Assembly: GCF_029360705.1 (NCBI RefSeq)
Contig: NZ_JARKMX010000008.1
Span: 4,099,479 to 4,163,478 of the forward strand
Source of the DNA: Paraflavitalea pollutisoli
GTDB taxonomy: Bacteria > Bacteroidota > Bacteroidia > Chitinophagales > Chitinophagaceae
DNA length: 64,000 nucleotides
Direction: 5' to 3'
The translations under genes were made by a program, and so were the position numbers. Under the pieces are notes generated by a model. That model ran no database searches. It had not been told where the DNA came from and worked only from the letters and a program-made list of their open reading frames with translations. This document shows positions 44,543 to 52,762 of this stretch, in pieces (within the stretch, counting starts at the first letter, position 1; each line of letters starts with the position of its first letter).

Positions 44543-45721
44543 TTAATTAATATTTTCAATAATACCGGCAATTCCCTGACCGCCGCCTACGCAGGCAGTC
44601 ACAATGCCGTATTTTTTATTCAGTCGTTTCATATCGTGAGTCAGCTGGATCGTGAGCTTGGTACCGGTACAACCGAGCGGGTGGCCCAGGGCAATAGCTC
44701 CGCCGTTGATGTTCACGATATCAGGGTTCAATTCCAGTTTACGGATCACAGCCAGGGCTTGTGAAGCAAAAGCTTCATTCAGCTCTACCAGGTCGATCTG
44801 ACCAAGGCTCATATTCGCCTGTTTCAACACCTTGGGCACTGCTTCTACCGGGCCAATACCCATGATACGGGGATGGACACCAGCCGATGCAGCATTTACT
44901 AGCCGGGCAATTGGTTTCAATCCCAGCTCATTCACCAAACGCTCGCTCATCACGATCACAAAAGCCGCTCCATCGGAGGTCTGAGAAGAGTTGCCCGCTG
45001 TAACAGAACCATTGGCGGCAAATACCGGTTTCAGTTTTCCCAACGCATCGATGCTGGTATCTTTACGTGGGCCTTCATCCGTGTCAACAATATAACTTTT
45101 TGTTTTCTTCTTGCCCTTCTCATCCACATATACCTGCTCTACATTGATCGGCAATATGCCACTTTTGAAATGCCCCTGCTCGATGGCATTGATCGCTTTC
45201 TGGTGTGACTGATAAGAGAAGGCATCCTGATCTTCCCGGTTTACGTTGTATTCTTTTGCGACAGCTTCGGCAGTAAGACCCATGCTGAGGTAATAATCAG
45301 GATCATCTTTCGCAATAGAATAGGCCGGAACGGTTTTCCAGCCTGCTGTAGGTACCAGGCTCATACTTTCCGTTCCCCCGGCTACAATACATTCAGCCTG
45401 CCCCGTCCGTATTTTGGCCGTGGCAATGGCAATGGTTTCGAGACCCGACGCACAATAGCGATTCACCGTCATACCGGGCACCTCAAAACCAAGTGCACGA
45501 GCCGCTATGATACGGCCCACCTGTAATCCCTGTTCAGCTTCCGGTACTGCATTACCCACAATCACGTCATCGACGCGTTTGGGATCGAGTTGCGGCACAG
45601 AGGCCAGCAGCCCTTTAATGACATCGATCGCCAGGTCATCCGGTCTGTAAAACCGGAAAACACCACGCTTCGACTTGCCGACAGCGGTACGAAAACCTGC
45701 AACGATATACGCTTCCTGCAT
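44543..45721 (-). CDS. Acetyl-CoA C-acyltransferase (thiolase)
   Basis: Cytoplasmic thiolase of 392 residues that cleaves 3-ketoacyl-CoA in beta-oxidation, or condenses two acyl-CoA units. The ATG at 45721 ([20 protein letters not shown]) is the regular start. The nucleophile is in [13 protein letters not shown] (Cys about residue 89), the second active-site loop is [18 protein letters not shown] (about 343-360), and the last is [16 protein letters not shown] near the C-terminus. FadA-type is more likely than a biosynthetic acetoacetyl-CoA thiolase. No other fatty-acid oxidation gene adjoins it, and it is divergent from pyrD. Confidence 0.9.
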   Translation of the reverse strand: MQEAYIVAGFRTAVGKSKRGVFRFYRPDDLAIDVIKGLLASVPQLDPKRVDDVIVGNAVPEAEQGLQVGRIIAARALGFEVPGMTVNRYCASGLETIAIATAKIRTGQAECIVAGGTESMSLVPTAGWKTVPAYSIAKDDPDYYLSMGLTAEAVAKEYNVNREDQDAFSYQSHQKAINAIEQGHFKSGILPINVEQVYVDEKGKKKTKSYIVDTDEGPRKDTSIDALGKLKPVFAANGSVTAGNSSQTSDGAAFVIVMSERLVNELGLKPIARLVNAASAGVHPRIMGIGPVEAVPKVLKQANMSLGQIDLVELNEAFASQALAVIRKLELNPDIVNINGGAIALGHPLGCTGTKLTIQLTHDMKRLNKKYGIVTACVGGGQGIAGIIENIN

Positions 45722-46038
45722 ATAAAGAATTTTAGTGTTTGAAATGATCACCACAAAGCGCCCGCTACCTGATTTTTATCGACACTACAATACCTTAACC
45801 CGCAAGTAGTTGTTTATGCAACTTTGTATACCAAAGATAACAAGAAGCAGCAAGTTTTCAAAACAGCTACCTCACTCACTGTTACCAATTCATTTTCAAC
45901 GACATATCCGCCTAAACAGCACCAACAACCAATCGGTAGATAAGGAATAGTCATTAACCAGTCCAGAGGAGACACTACCAAAATTTTACACGTTTGCCGC
46001 GACAATGGACCGATAAAGAAATATCTTCGCAGCCGTCT

Positions 46039-47121
46039 ATGTATACGTTTATCCGATCAGTACTGTTTTTATTTCCTACCGAAGGTGTACACTATTTTTC
46101 TATGAATGCCCTGAAACTGGCCTGCAAGGTTGGTTTTCTAAAGCGCATCATTGCCCGTAACAACACCCCATCCAGCAAAAAACTCCAGCACCAGCTTTTT
46201 GGCCTGCCCTTTAAAAACCCTGTAGGCCTGGCCGCCGGGTTCGATAAAAATGCCCTCTACCTGAACGAACTGGAAGCCCTTGGCTTTGGATTTGTGGAGA
46301 TCGGTACGGTAACCCCCAAGCCACAAGCTGGCAACGACCAACCCCGTCTTTTCCGTCTTCCTAAAGACAAAGCCCTGATTAACCGCATGGGCTTCAACAA
46401 CGAAGGCGTACAAGTAGTGGCAAAGCGGCTGAAAGACTGGAAAGCAAAGCAACTGGCCCTTGCCTCCAAAGGCAGCCATACCCCCTATGAAGACCGGCTG
46501 ATCATTGGTGGTAATATTGGTAAGAATAAAGTGACCCCCAATGAAGATGCCTGGAAAGATTACGAGATCTGCTTTCGCGAGCTCTATAATTGGGTCGATT
46601 ACTTCGTCGTTAATGTAAGTTCACCCAATACCCCCGGACTGAGAGAACTGCAGGAAAAAGATGCCCTGCGGAAAATCCTGTCCCACCTCCAAACCATCAA
46701 TCAAACATTGACAGGCACCAACCAGGAACCCAAACCCCTGCTGTTGAAAATAGCCCCCGACCTCACCCAGTCGCAGATAGATGATGTGATCGACCTGGCG
46801 CTCGAGATCAAGCTCGACGGCCTGGTAGCGACCAATACCACCATCGACCGTACGGGACTACAATCGTCGGAAGCAGAACTGGCACAGATTGGCGCCGGCG
46901 GCCTGAGCGGCAAACCCCTTACCCGGCGATCCACCGAGATCGTACAGTACATTACGCAAAAGACAAATGGACAAATACCGGTCATTTCGTCCGGAGGCAT
47001 ATTTACAGGAGCCGACGCTCAAGAGAAACTGCAGGCAGGCGCTGCGCTGGTACAGGTTTGGACAGGATTTATCTACGAAGGACCGGCGATTGTAAAGAAC
47101 ATTTGTAAAGCGCTTTCCTGA
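46039..47121 (+). CDS. pyrD: Dihydroorotate dehydrogenase (quinone)
   Basis: Class 2 flavoprotein that oxidises dihydroorotate and passes electrons to menaquinone at the inner membrane. The ATG at 46039 gives the family's amphipathic membrane-binding N-terminus (MYTFIRSVLFLFPTEGVHYFSM). FKNPVGLAAGFDKNALYLNELEALGFGFVEIGTVTPKPQAGN (about residues 59-100), NRMGFNNEGV (about 115-124), VVNVSSPNTPGLRELQ (about 191-206) and the late ISSGGIF follow the class 2 order. It supplies the step after dihydroorotase, encoded at 6404 in this window, though the two are unlinked. Confidence 0.95.
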   Translation: MYTFIRSVLFLFPTEGVHYFSMNALKLACKVGFLKRIIARNNTPSSKKLQHQLFGLPFKNPVGLAAGFDKNALYLNELEALGFGFVEIGTVTPKPQAGNDQPRLFRLPKDKALINRMGFNNEGVQVVAKRLKDWKAKQLALASKGSHTPYEDRLIIGGNIGKNKVTPNEDAWKDYEICFRELYNWVDYFVVNVSSPNTPGLRELQEKDALRKILSHLQTINQTLTGTNQEPKPLLLKIAPDLTQSQIDDVIDLALEIKLDGLVATNTTIDRTGLQSSEAELAQIGAGGLSGKPLTRRSTEIVQYITQKTNGQIPVISSGGIFTGADAQEKLQAGAALVQVWTGFIYEGPAIVKNICKALS

Positions 47122-47186
47122 AACACAACAAATAAATTGACCCGCATTCTGTAATAAATAACTGCTTATACAACTTATATAGCCTA

Positions 47187-47999
47187 ATGGAACATCTTTT
47201 TACGACGGATAGTATTATCAGTTTCGTTGTACTGGTTATCCTCGAAATCGTTTTGGGTATCGACAACGTGATCTTTGTAAGTATCATCATGAACCGCCTG
47301 CACACCAAGCAGGAAATGAACAAAGCCAGACGCTTCTGGATGATCAGCGGTATCATTGTGCGTAGCCTGTTGCTGATGGCACTCGGTTGGTTGCTGACAC
47401 AAAAAGGCAAATACATTATTCCCGAAAGCTGGTTTGGTAAAGGATTTGACCTCGCAAGCCTCGTGATGCTGGCCGGTGGATTATTCCTGATCTACAAAAC
47501 AGTCATGGAGATCCACCACAAGCTGGAAGGTGAAGACCCCAATGCCAACACACTCAACAAAAAGCCACTTAGCCTGGGTAAGGCCCTGGGGCAGATCGTG
47601 GTGATCGATGCCGTGTTTTCTTTCGACAGTATCATTACGGCTGGTGGTACTGCCAAACATGTGGAGATCATGATTGCTGCGGTCATCATTGCCATGATCC
47701 TCATGTTCCTGTTTAGCCCGGTGATCGCCAACTTCGTACAGGAACATCCGACCATTAAAATGCTCGCCCTGTCCTTTCTCGTCATGATTGGTCTCAGCCT
47801 GGTCATTGAAGGATGGAATGCAGAAAAGGCCCATGACCTGCACCTGAAGAACTATATCTACTTTGGTATGGCATTCTCCTTTGGCGTAGAATTGCTCAAC
47901 ATGACAATGCGAAAGAGGCAGGCCAAAAAGGTAGTAAAATTAAACTCCCCTACCCTGCAACAAGCAGATACCAGGAGAGATGACGACATGGCCCACTAA
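47187..47999 (+). CDS. TerC-family integral membrane protein
   Basis: Protein of 270 residues with about seven membrane helices. VVLVILEIVLGIDNVIFVSIIMNRL (about residues 12-36) and IVVIDAVFSFDSIITAGGT (about 137-155) are the two acidic motifs that mark the family and are thought to bind metal ions. Members are linked with tellurite resistance and with manganese export that helps metallation of exported proteins. The C-terminal tail is charged. It is transcribed alone and ends at a terminator shared with the 3' end of the convergent gene. Confidence 0.9.
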   Translation: MEHLFTTDSIISFVVLVILEIVLGIDNVIFVSIIMNRLHTKQEMNKARRFWMISGIIVRSLLLMALGWLLTQKGKYIIPESWFGKGFDLASLVMLAGGLFLIYKTVMEIHHKLEGEDPNANTLNKKPLSLGKALGQIVVIDAVFSFDSIITAGGTAKHVEIMIAAVIIAMILMFLFSPVIANFVQEHPTIKMLALSFLVMIGLSLVIEGWNAEKAHDLHLKNYIYFGMAFSFGVELLNMTMRKRQAKKVVKLNSPTLQQADTRRDDDMAH

Positions 48000-48014
48000 G
48001 CCACCTGCATAAAC

Positions 48015-49820
48015 TCACTCATCGGCCCGCGCAAGAAATTGGCGGGCCGCTTTTTTTACGGCCTCGCTGCTATTACTGGTTGCCACCTCCCTGAATACCG
48101 TCAACAAGGCAGGTTCCCGGTACGACCATTCAAAGAGCACCTGCAAAGCCTCCAACCGCACCGGTTCATTGGCCTTCTCCACCAATCGTAGCAAAGCTCC
48201 CTTAAGTATGTCATTACCCGTTCGCAGAAACAAGGCATTGAAGATATTGGTCAATATGGCCGGATGCTGCTCCGCTGTCAAAGCTTCAGCGTAGGTCGCA
48301 TCCACCAAAGGTTGCTGCACAAATCGTAAGGCATAATAAGCATAAGCCCTGACCGTGGTATCCGCATCGGTCAGTAAAGGAAGGATAAAAGGAAGCGCTA
48401 CCGCCGTTCCGCAGTTTCCCATTACACTCAACAGCAACATATCATCGCCCCGCGCCCGAAGTACCTTACCCAGGTAATCAGTCAGCGAGTCGGACCGTTT
48501 GGGATCATCCGTGCGTATAGAACCAGCGATATTCCCCAGGGCAAGCATGGAAGCTGCCACAATCGACTCATTATTGGCAGTATCGAAGGCTAGCGTCTCC
48601 AGCTGTTGCTGCAGCATGCGTTGCGCGTTCCTGACCAATCCCGACGAGGGAATGATCTTTTTAAGCTTTTCTGCCGAATCCCTGTTTAACAGGATAAAAT
48701 CCCGCAGTACCTGCTGCGCATAAGGGGTAGAGGCAGTAACGATACCCGTACGTAGGGTTTTGAAGGTAATCGAATTCACCGGCGCAGCATAAAATACCGC
48801 ACTGAAAAGCGTCAGCGAATCTTTGCTGGCGATAAAGCAGATCTTAACAGCTTCTGCCAGTTGATCCTGTCTGTTCACATCCTGCAACAATTCATTTTCC
48901 TTCAACAAGCGCAGCAATCCGGACACGGACATTCGTTGGCTGCGGACCAACTGTTGCTCCCGCAACTTTTGCTCCAACAGTCCCGGGTAATACAACGGTC
49001 GTCGATAGCCGGAGATATGACGTGCCTCTGACTGGTGACCATCGCTACCAGCCGTCAATAAAACATACTGGTATTTATTTGTCAAAACCGTAATGGTCTT
49101 GTGGTTGACCTTTGCTTTACGAATAAACTGCCCTTCGATTGACCGCACCTGTTCCTTGTCAAAACAATAACGTGTGCCAACCTGGTACTCGATACGCCTG
49201 GCCAACACACCTGATTGACCCACCGGAGGTATCCAGTCCAGCGAATCCAGTTGCAGCGCCTTGGCACAAGCGCCAGTGTCCGCCTTGGTGAAAATTGCCC
49301 GGACCGCTCCGTCCGACAATGTCATCACAGGTGGTTCTTCACCACGGGTTGAAGCAGGAAGGCTCCATTGAAAAGGCTCCAGCAACTGAATCACCACATG
49401 TTCGGCAGCCTCAGTAATTGCTCCCGGCAACCAGACACTGTCGATCAACCCCTGTCGCGTACGGCTGAAATAAAACCCCTTCCCCAACAATGATTGAATG
49501 GATTGCTGCACAGATAGCGGCAACGGAAAACGGCATTGATCGATCGAAAGAAAACACGCATACATATACTGTTTGGTGAGTGATCGCCCGACGCACTCCG
49601 TCCTCATAGTACCCAGCAGGTTACCGGTAAGACTGGTGTCTTGACCGCGCGTGCCCAGCGAAGCAAAATCGGTAGACACATGGGTCGAAAACCGTACCCG
49701 GTAAGTACCCCAATCATGTAGTGATGAAATCACTTCCCCTTGCGTCACATTGTTTTGCCGGGCACTCGCCACCTGCTGCAGGAACAGGCACATCATTGCT
49801 ATCGTCAATATGTTTTTCAT
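48015..49820 (-). CDS. Secreted HEAT-repeat protein with vitellogenin-like (large lipid transfer) layout
   Basis: Exported protein of about 601 residues; ATG 49820 gives a clean signal peptide (MKNILTIAMMCLFLQQVASA). The first 250 residues are beta-rich (TYRVRFSTHVSTDF, then GKGFYFSRTRQGLIDSVWLP, EPFQWSLPAS, YQVGTRYCF and the ITVLTNKYQYVLL strand). The rest is helical, with HEAT-like repeats such as ALGNIAGSI, MGNCGTAVALPFILPLLTDADTTVRAYAYYALR and the following pairs to the C-terminus. A beta module with 'F-F-xx-G-x-I-xx-V' strands followed by a HEAT superhelix resembles the N-terminal unit of vitellogenin, apolipoprotein B and MTP. That homology is inference, and a plain HEAT scaffold is the alternative. 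It is last in a three-gene operon. Confidence 0.55.
   Translation of the reverse strand: MKNILTIAMMCLFLQQVASARQNNVTQGEVISSLHDWGTYRVRFSTHVSTDFASLGTRGQDTSLTGNLLGTMRTECVGRSLTKQYMYACFLSIDQCRFPLPLSVQQSIQSLLGKGFYFSRTRQGLIDSVWLPGAITEAAEHVVIQLLEPFQWSLPASTRGEEPPVMTLSDGAVRAIFTKADTGACAKALQLDSLDWIPPVGQSGVLARRIEYQVGTRYCFDKEQVRSIEGQFIRKAKVNHKTITVLTNKYQYVLLTAGSDGHQSEARHISGYRRPLYYPGLLEQKLREQQLVRSQRMSVSGLLRLLKENELLQDVNRQDQLAEAVKICFIASKDSLTLFSAVFYAAPVNSITFKTLRTGIVTASTPYAQQVLRDFILLNRDSAEKLKKIIPSSGLVRNAQRMLQQQLETLAFDTANNESIVAASMLALGNIAGSIRTDDPKRSDSLTDYLGKVLRARGDDMLLLSVMGNCGTAVALPFILPLLTDADTTVRAYAYYALRFVQQPLVDATYAEALTAEQHPAILTNIFNALFLRTGNDILKGALLRLVEKANEPVRLEALQVLFEWSYREPALLTVFREVATSNSSEAVKKAARQFLARADE
48023..48057 (+). 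terminator. Intrinsic terminator of the terC gene, inside a convergent coding end
   Basis: CGGCCCGC (48023-48030) pairs with GCGGGCCG (48042-48049), followed by C and seven T residues. The same bases encode the last dozen residues of the leftward HEAT-repeat protein. Confidence 0.8.
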
Positions 49821-49890
49821 ACATCGCCTTTTGTAAAAACACTGCCCGGCCATCGCACAAGAGGATGACCGGGTACAGTGTGCCTTTCCT

Positions 49891-51357
49891 TTACCAGTTC
49901 AAAACCTTTGTATTATCGTCCTCGAGCAAGGTGCCGCGCAATTTAAACGCCGCCGGCACTTTGAAGATGTTCAGTCTTTCTGTTTTGATACAGGGAGCAC
50001 CACAGCTCCAGTTGCCAAAGTCAGGATACTTCACAAAGAAGTTTACCTCTCCTTTCAGTGCCTCGAGTGTGCTTTCGATATAAGCCTTATTGACCAGCTT
50101 CCACTTGTCGTCTTCATAGTCCAGTCCGGCGTTGCCACCAAAACCCACACCACCGGTCAGCAGCGTAACAATACCTTCGATGCCCCCCTCCAGAACATCA
50201 TCCAGGCCATACTTGGCTGCTACACGCAAACGTGCGCTGTAAGTGGGTCCGATATAGGCGTCGACATTGCTGCGGGTCATATCTGCCTTGTACATACAGC
50301 CTACTGCACCGGCAGTCGACACGTCAGTATTAAAGCCTACAGAGGGAATCCAGTCCATAAAATTGACCGTACTCATGGCAGGCGAGTTGAGCAACTCGGC
50401 GATATCCAGTTCTTCGGTAAACTCTTCATCAAGCGAGTTCCCGTTTATGGCCGAAGTACGGTTGAAGAGAGAACGGCCCAGCAGGTTCACAACTACCTTC
50501 CGCGACAGGTTTTTGCTAGTCTTGGCAGGTGCCACGAATTCGCCATTCATAGTGGCCAGCGGAATGGTCAGGTTGATGGGCAGTCCGACAGATACCTTCA
50601 TGGATGCACCAAAAGTGACCGCCACTTTGTACTCTGATTCAGTGGTCGAAAAAACATCTGTATTGTTAGCGAAGACTACGTTGGCCGGCGGCGCAGCATA
50701 GGCGCGGACCGTCAGGGCAGCTGTAGCGAGTTTGAATTCGGCATCGTCATTGTTCAGCTCGGCTTTGATCTTATCCGCCAGCGGCTTCAGGTAACGATCC
50801 ACATCATAGACCTTCTCGATCGTTTCAGGTTTCTTGTTCAGTTGCTCCTTCAGCTTGTTGATCGCCGCGAGGTTTTTACCATTGAGCAACGACGCCCGCG
50901 ACGCAGCGATATTACCCTTGTGAAAGAAAACTTTCGAGTTGTTGCTTTGTAGATTGCTAAGCGGTTTCAGGTTGCGGTTCATTTCCGTATTGATCGAGTT
51001 GATCTTTACCTCTTCTACCACAACTGGTTTCCGTACCAGGTTGCTGGCGGAAGGCTGAAAATTGCGCAGGGTGTAGCCTTTCTCCGACATTTCTGCTTCG
51101 AGTTTATTGACGCGTTTCAGGTACTCGTCGACAGAAATAGACTTACCCGATACCGTTTTGACCATATCGGTGGGCTTCACCACCCGTCCGCTGGTGGCCG
51201 ATACTTCCGCAACGGTAAAAGGTTTGTTGACCAATGTTTTTTTAGGTGTTACAACAGCCACAGACCGTTGATTCACCAGCACATCTTTCTTCAATTGCGC
51301 CTGTACGTTCAGCACAAACCCGCAGGACATAGCCAGCCCTAATAAGACTTTTTGCAT
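49891..51357 (-). CDS. Secreted protein of unknown function
   Basis: Exported protein of 488 residues with a signal peptide (MQKVLLGLAMSCGFVLNVQAQ). The first half is charged and helical, with Lys/Asn-rich segments (EYLKRVNKLEAEMSEKG, AINKLKEQLNKKPETIEKVYDVDRYLKPLADKIKAEL). The second half is beta-rich and glycine-containing (YKVAVTFGASMKVSVGLPINL, SARLRVAAKYGLDDVLEGGIEG, LTGGVGFGGNAGLDY) and ends with LKGEVNFFVKYPDFGNWSCGAPCIKT, where two Cys could form a disulfide. I recognise no family. It is the middle gene of the operon, 41 bases after the barrel gene and 70 bases before the start of the HEAT-repeat gene. Confidence 0.7.
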   Translation of the reverse strand: MQKVLLGLAMSCGFVLNVQAQLKKDVLVNQRSVAVVTPKKTLVNKPFTVAEVSATSGRVVKPTDMVKTVSGKSISVDEYLKRVNKLEAEMSEKGYTLRNFQPSASNLVRKPVVVEEVKINSINTEMNRNLKPLSNLQSNNSKVFFHKGNIAASRASLLNGKNLAAINKLKEQLNKKPETIEKVYDVDRYLKPLADKIKAELNNDDAEFKLATAALTVRAYAAPPANVVFANNTDVFSTTESEYKVAVTFGASMKVSVGLPINLTIPLATMNGEFVAPAKTSKNLSRKVVVNLLGRSLFNRTSAINGNSLDEEFTEELDIAELLNSPAMSTVNFMDWIPSVGFNTDVSTAGAVGCMYKADMTRSNVDAYIGPTYSARLRVAAKYGLDDVLEGGIEGIVTLLTGGVGFGGNAGLDYEDDKWKLVNKAYIESTLEALKGEVNFFVKYPDFGNWSCGAPCIKTERLNIFKVPAAFKLRGTLLEDDNTKVLNW

Positions 51358-51398
51358 ACTGTAATGTTTAAAGGTGATAATGATATATAGGTAGGAGA

Positions 51399-52628
51399 TT
51401 ATCGCATCATACAGGAGATCGACACAACAGGGGTAAACGTTTGCATTTTCCAGCGCTTGTCAAACAGGCAGCGCATGCCATAGTTAAGGATCAGGTTACG
51501 GCTCACCCGCCAATCGCCGCCAAAATTGATCGTATAAGGATGTACCGTGGTCCACTGTACTGAAGATTCTACGATGGACAGCTTATTGCTCGCAGGAGTG
51601 AAATTTTCCTCCAGGGCCTGCAAGGCGGTTTTGATGCCCTTGCGTTCATAAAAGAATTCTGCAAAAAAGGAATACAGCGAGCCACCATACCGCAGGTTAA
51701 GTCCTACTGACCAAAGGGTATTATCGGCTACCGCCTGCTGAGTAGTTTCCTCCCCCGAATTATCATCGCGCAATAAAAAGTCAACCTGCTCTTCGTACAC
51801 ACTGTTGCGTACCAGCATAGAGGCCAGCATGCGCTTGCCAATACCCATACCACCATTCAGCCAGAAGCCCCAGGCAGTATTCCGGTTCAGGCGTAAGGTG
51901 GATAAAGAACCCGCACTATCGGTCGCATAGGTATTGACTTTTCCGACAGCCACATCCAGCCAGGAGGCATTCCAGTTTTCCAACACAAATATTTTGGCTC
52001 GCTCATTGACCTCCGCATTGCGGCGGGAACCAAGCGTGAACAGTTGTTCTTCGGTATCCTGGATGCTTTTACGAATCGCCGGTTTGTCGAGTATATTCTG
52101 TGTACTATCGAGCTGGTGCTCGAGATCCTTTAGTTGTTTCTCCAGGTCTTTTTTTTCCGCATCAAATTTCTCAGCAATCCCCGCGTAGAGTTCGGTAGCC
52201 AATAGCGGGTCGGCCTGTTTGATGAGATTGATCTTGATGGCCCCACCAATGCGTCGGTCATTTTCTTCGTTCTGCACGGTACCAATGGAAAGATCCAAAG
52301 ACGCCAACTTGCGCATAAAACCGGAAGCCTGTTGATATTTCTCAAGCTTTTTGCGGTTGTAAAACAATTCCCAGAATGGCTGAGACTGAATGGCCAGGTT
52401 GGGACTCAGCTTCCAGGATTTAAAAGACCAGTCCACTTTAAAATCTTTGATGTCCGAAGTGCGCGTCACCTGCGATGGAGTTACGCCCATGAGATCGAAA
52501 ACCGGTGAGGCGGGTATACTCAATTCCTTGGGCGTCACGCGTTGTTCAGCACCAGATTCCTGTGCCCGCACAACAACAGTCGATAACAGCAGTAAAGCGA
52601 TGGGGAGAAATTGGGGGATCGGCTTCAT
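51399..52628 (-). CDS. Outer-membrane beta-barrel protein with a coiled-coil insert
   Basis: Exported protein of 409 residues: signal peptide (MKPIPQFLPIALLLLSTVVVRAQ), then SPVFDLMGVTPSQVTRTSDIKDFKVDW, a start I know from Bacteroidota outer-membrane proteins of unknown function. Amphipathic strands run on both sides of a coiled-coil segment (about residues 149-200, AEKKDLEKQLKDLEHQLDSTQNIL and on). Late strands (LNLRYGGSLYSFFAEFFYER, LILNYGMRCLFDKRW) and the closing VVSISCMMR fit a barrel. It is the first gene of the three-gene operon and has a full-consensus promoter five bases before its ATG. Confidence 0.65.
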   Translation of the reverse strand: MKPIPQFLPIALLLLSTVVVRAQESGAEQRVTPKELSIPASPVFDLMGVTPSQVTRTSDIKDFKVDWSFKSWKLSPNLAIQSQPFWELFYNRKKLEKYQQASGFMRKLASLDLSIGTVQNEENDRRIGGAIKINLIKQADPLLATELYAGIAEKFDAEKKDLEKQLKDLEHQLDSTQNILDKPAIRKSIQDTEEQLFTLGSRRNAEVNERAKIFVLENWNASWLDVAVGKVNTYATDSAGSLSTLRLNRNTAWGFWLNGGMGIGKRMLASMLVRNSVYEEQVDFLLRDDNSGEETTQQAVADNTLWSVGLNLRYGGSLYSFFAEFFYERKGIKTALQALEENFTPASNKLSIVESSVQWTTVHPYTINFGGDWRVSRNLILNYGMRCLFDKRWKMQTFTPVVSISCMMR

Positions 52629-52632
52629 GAAC

Positions 52633-52663
52633 CAAAACTACCGCCGGCAACACCCGGATTCAA
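52633..52663 (-). promoter_or_regulatory. Promoter of the three-gene outer-membrane operon
   Basis: Read on the minus strand: TTG (52663-52661), 20 bases, then TAGTTTTG (52640-52633), a full TAnnTTTG match, ending four bases before the ATG. The transcript would be leaderless or nearly so. Confidence 0.65.
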
Positions 52664-52762
52664 TACCTGACCATAGTGAATTACGCCCACGAAAAATACC
52701 TGAATGCCGGTAGGGACCACCACTGGCAAATTGATATATTGTGCTACTAATTTCGAGTCTGC

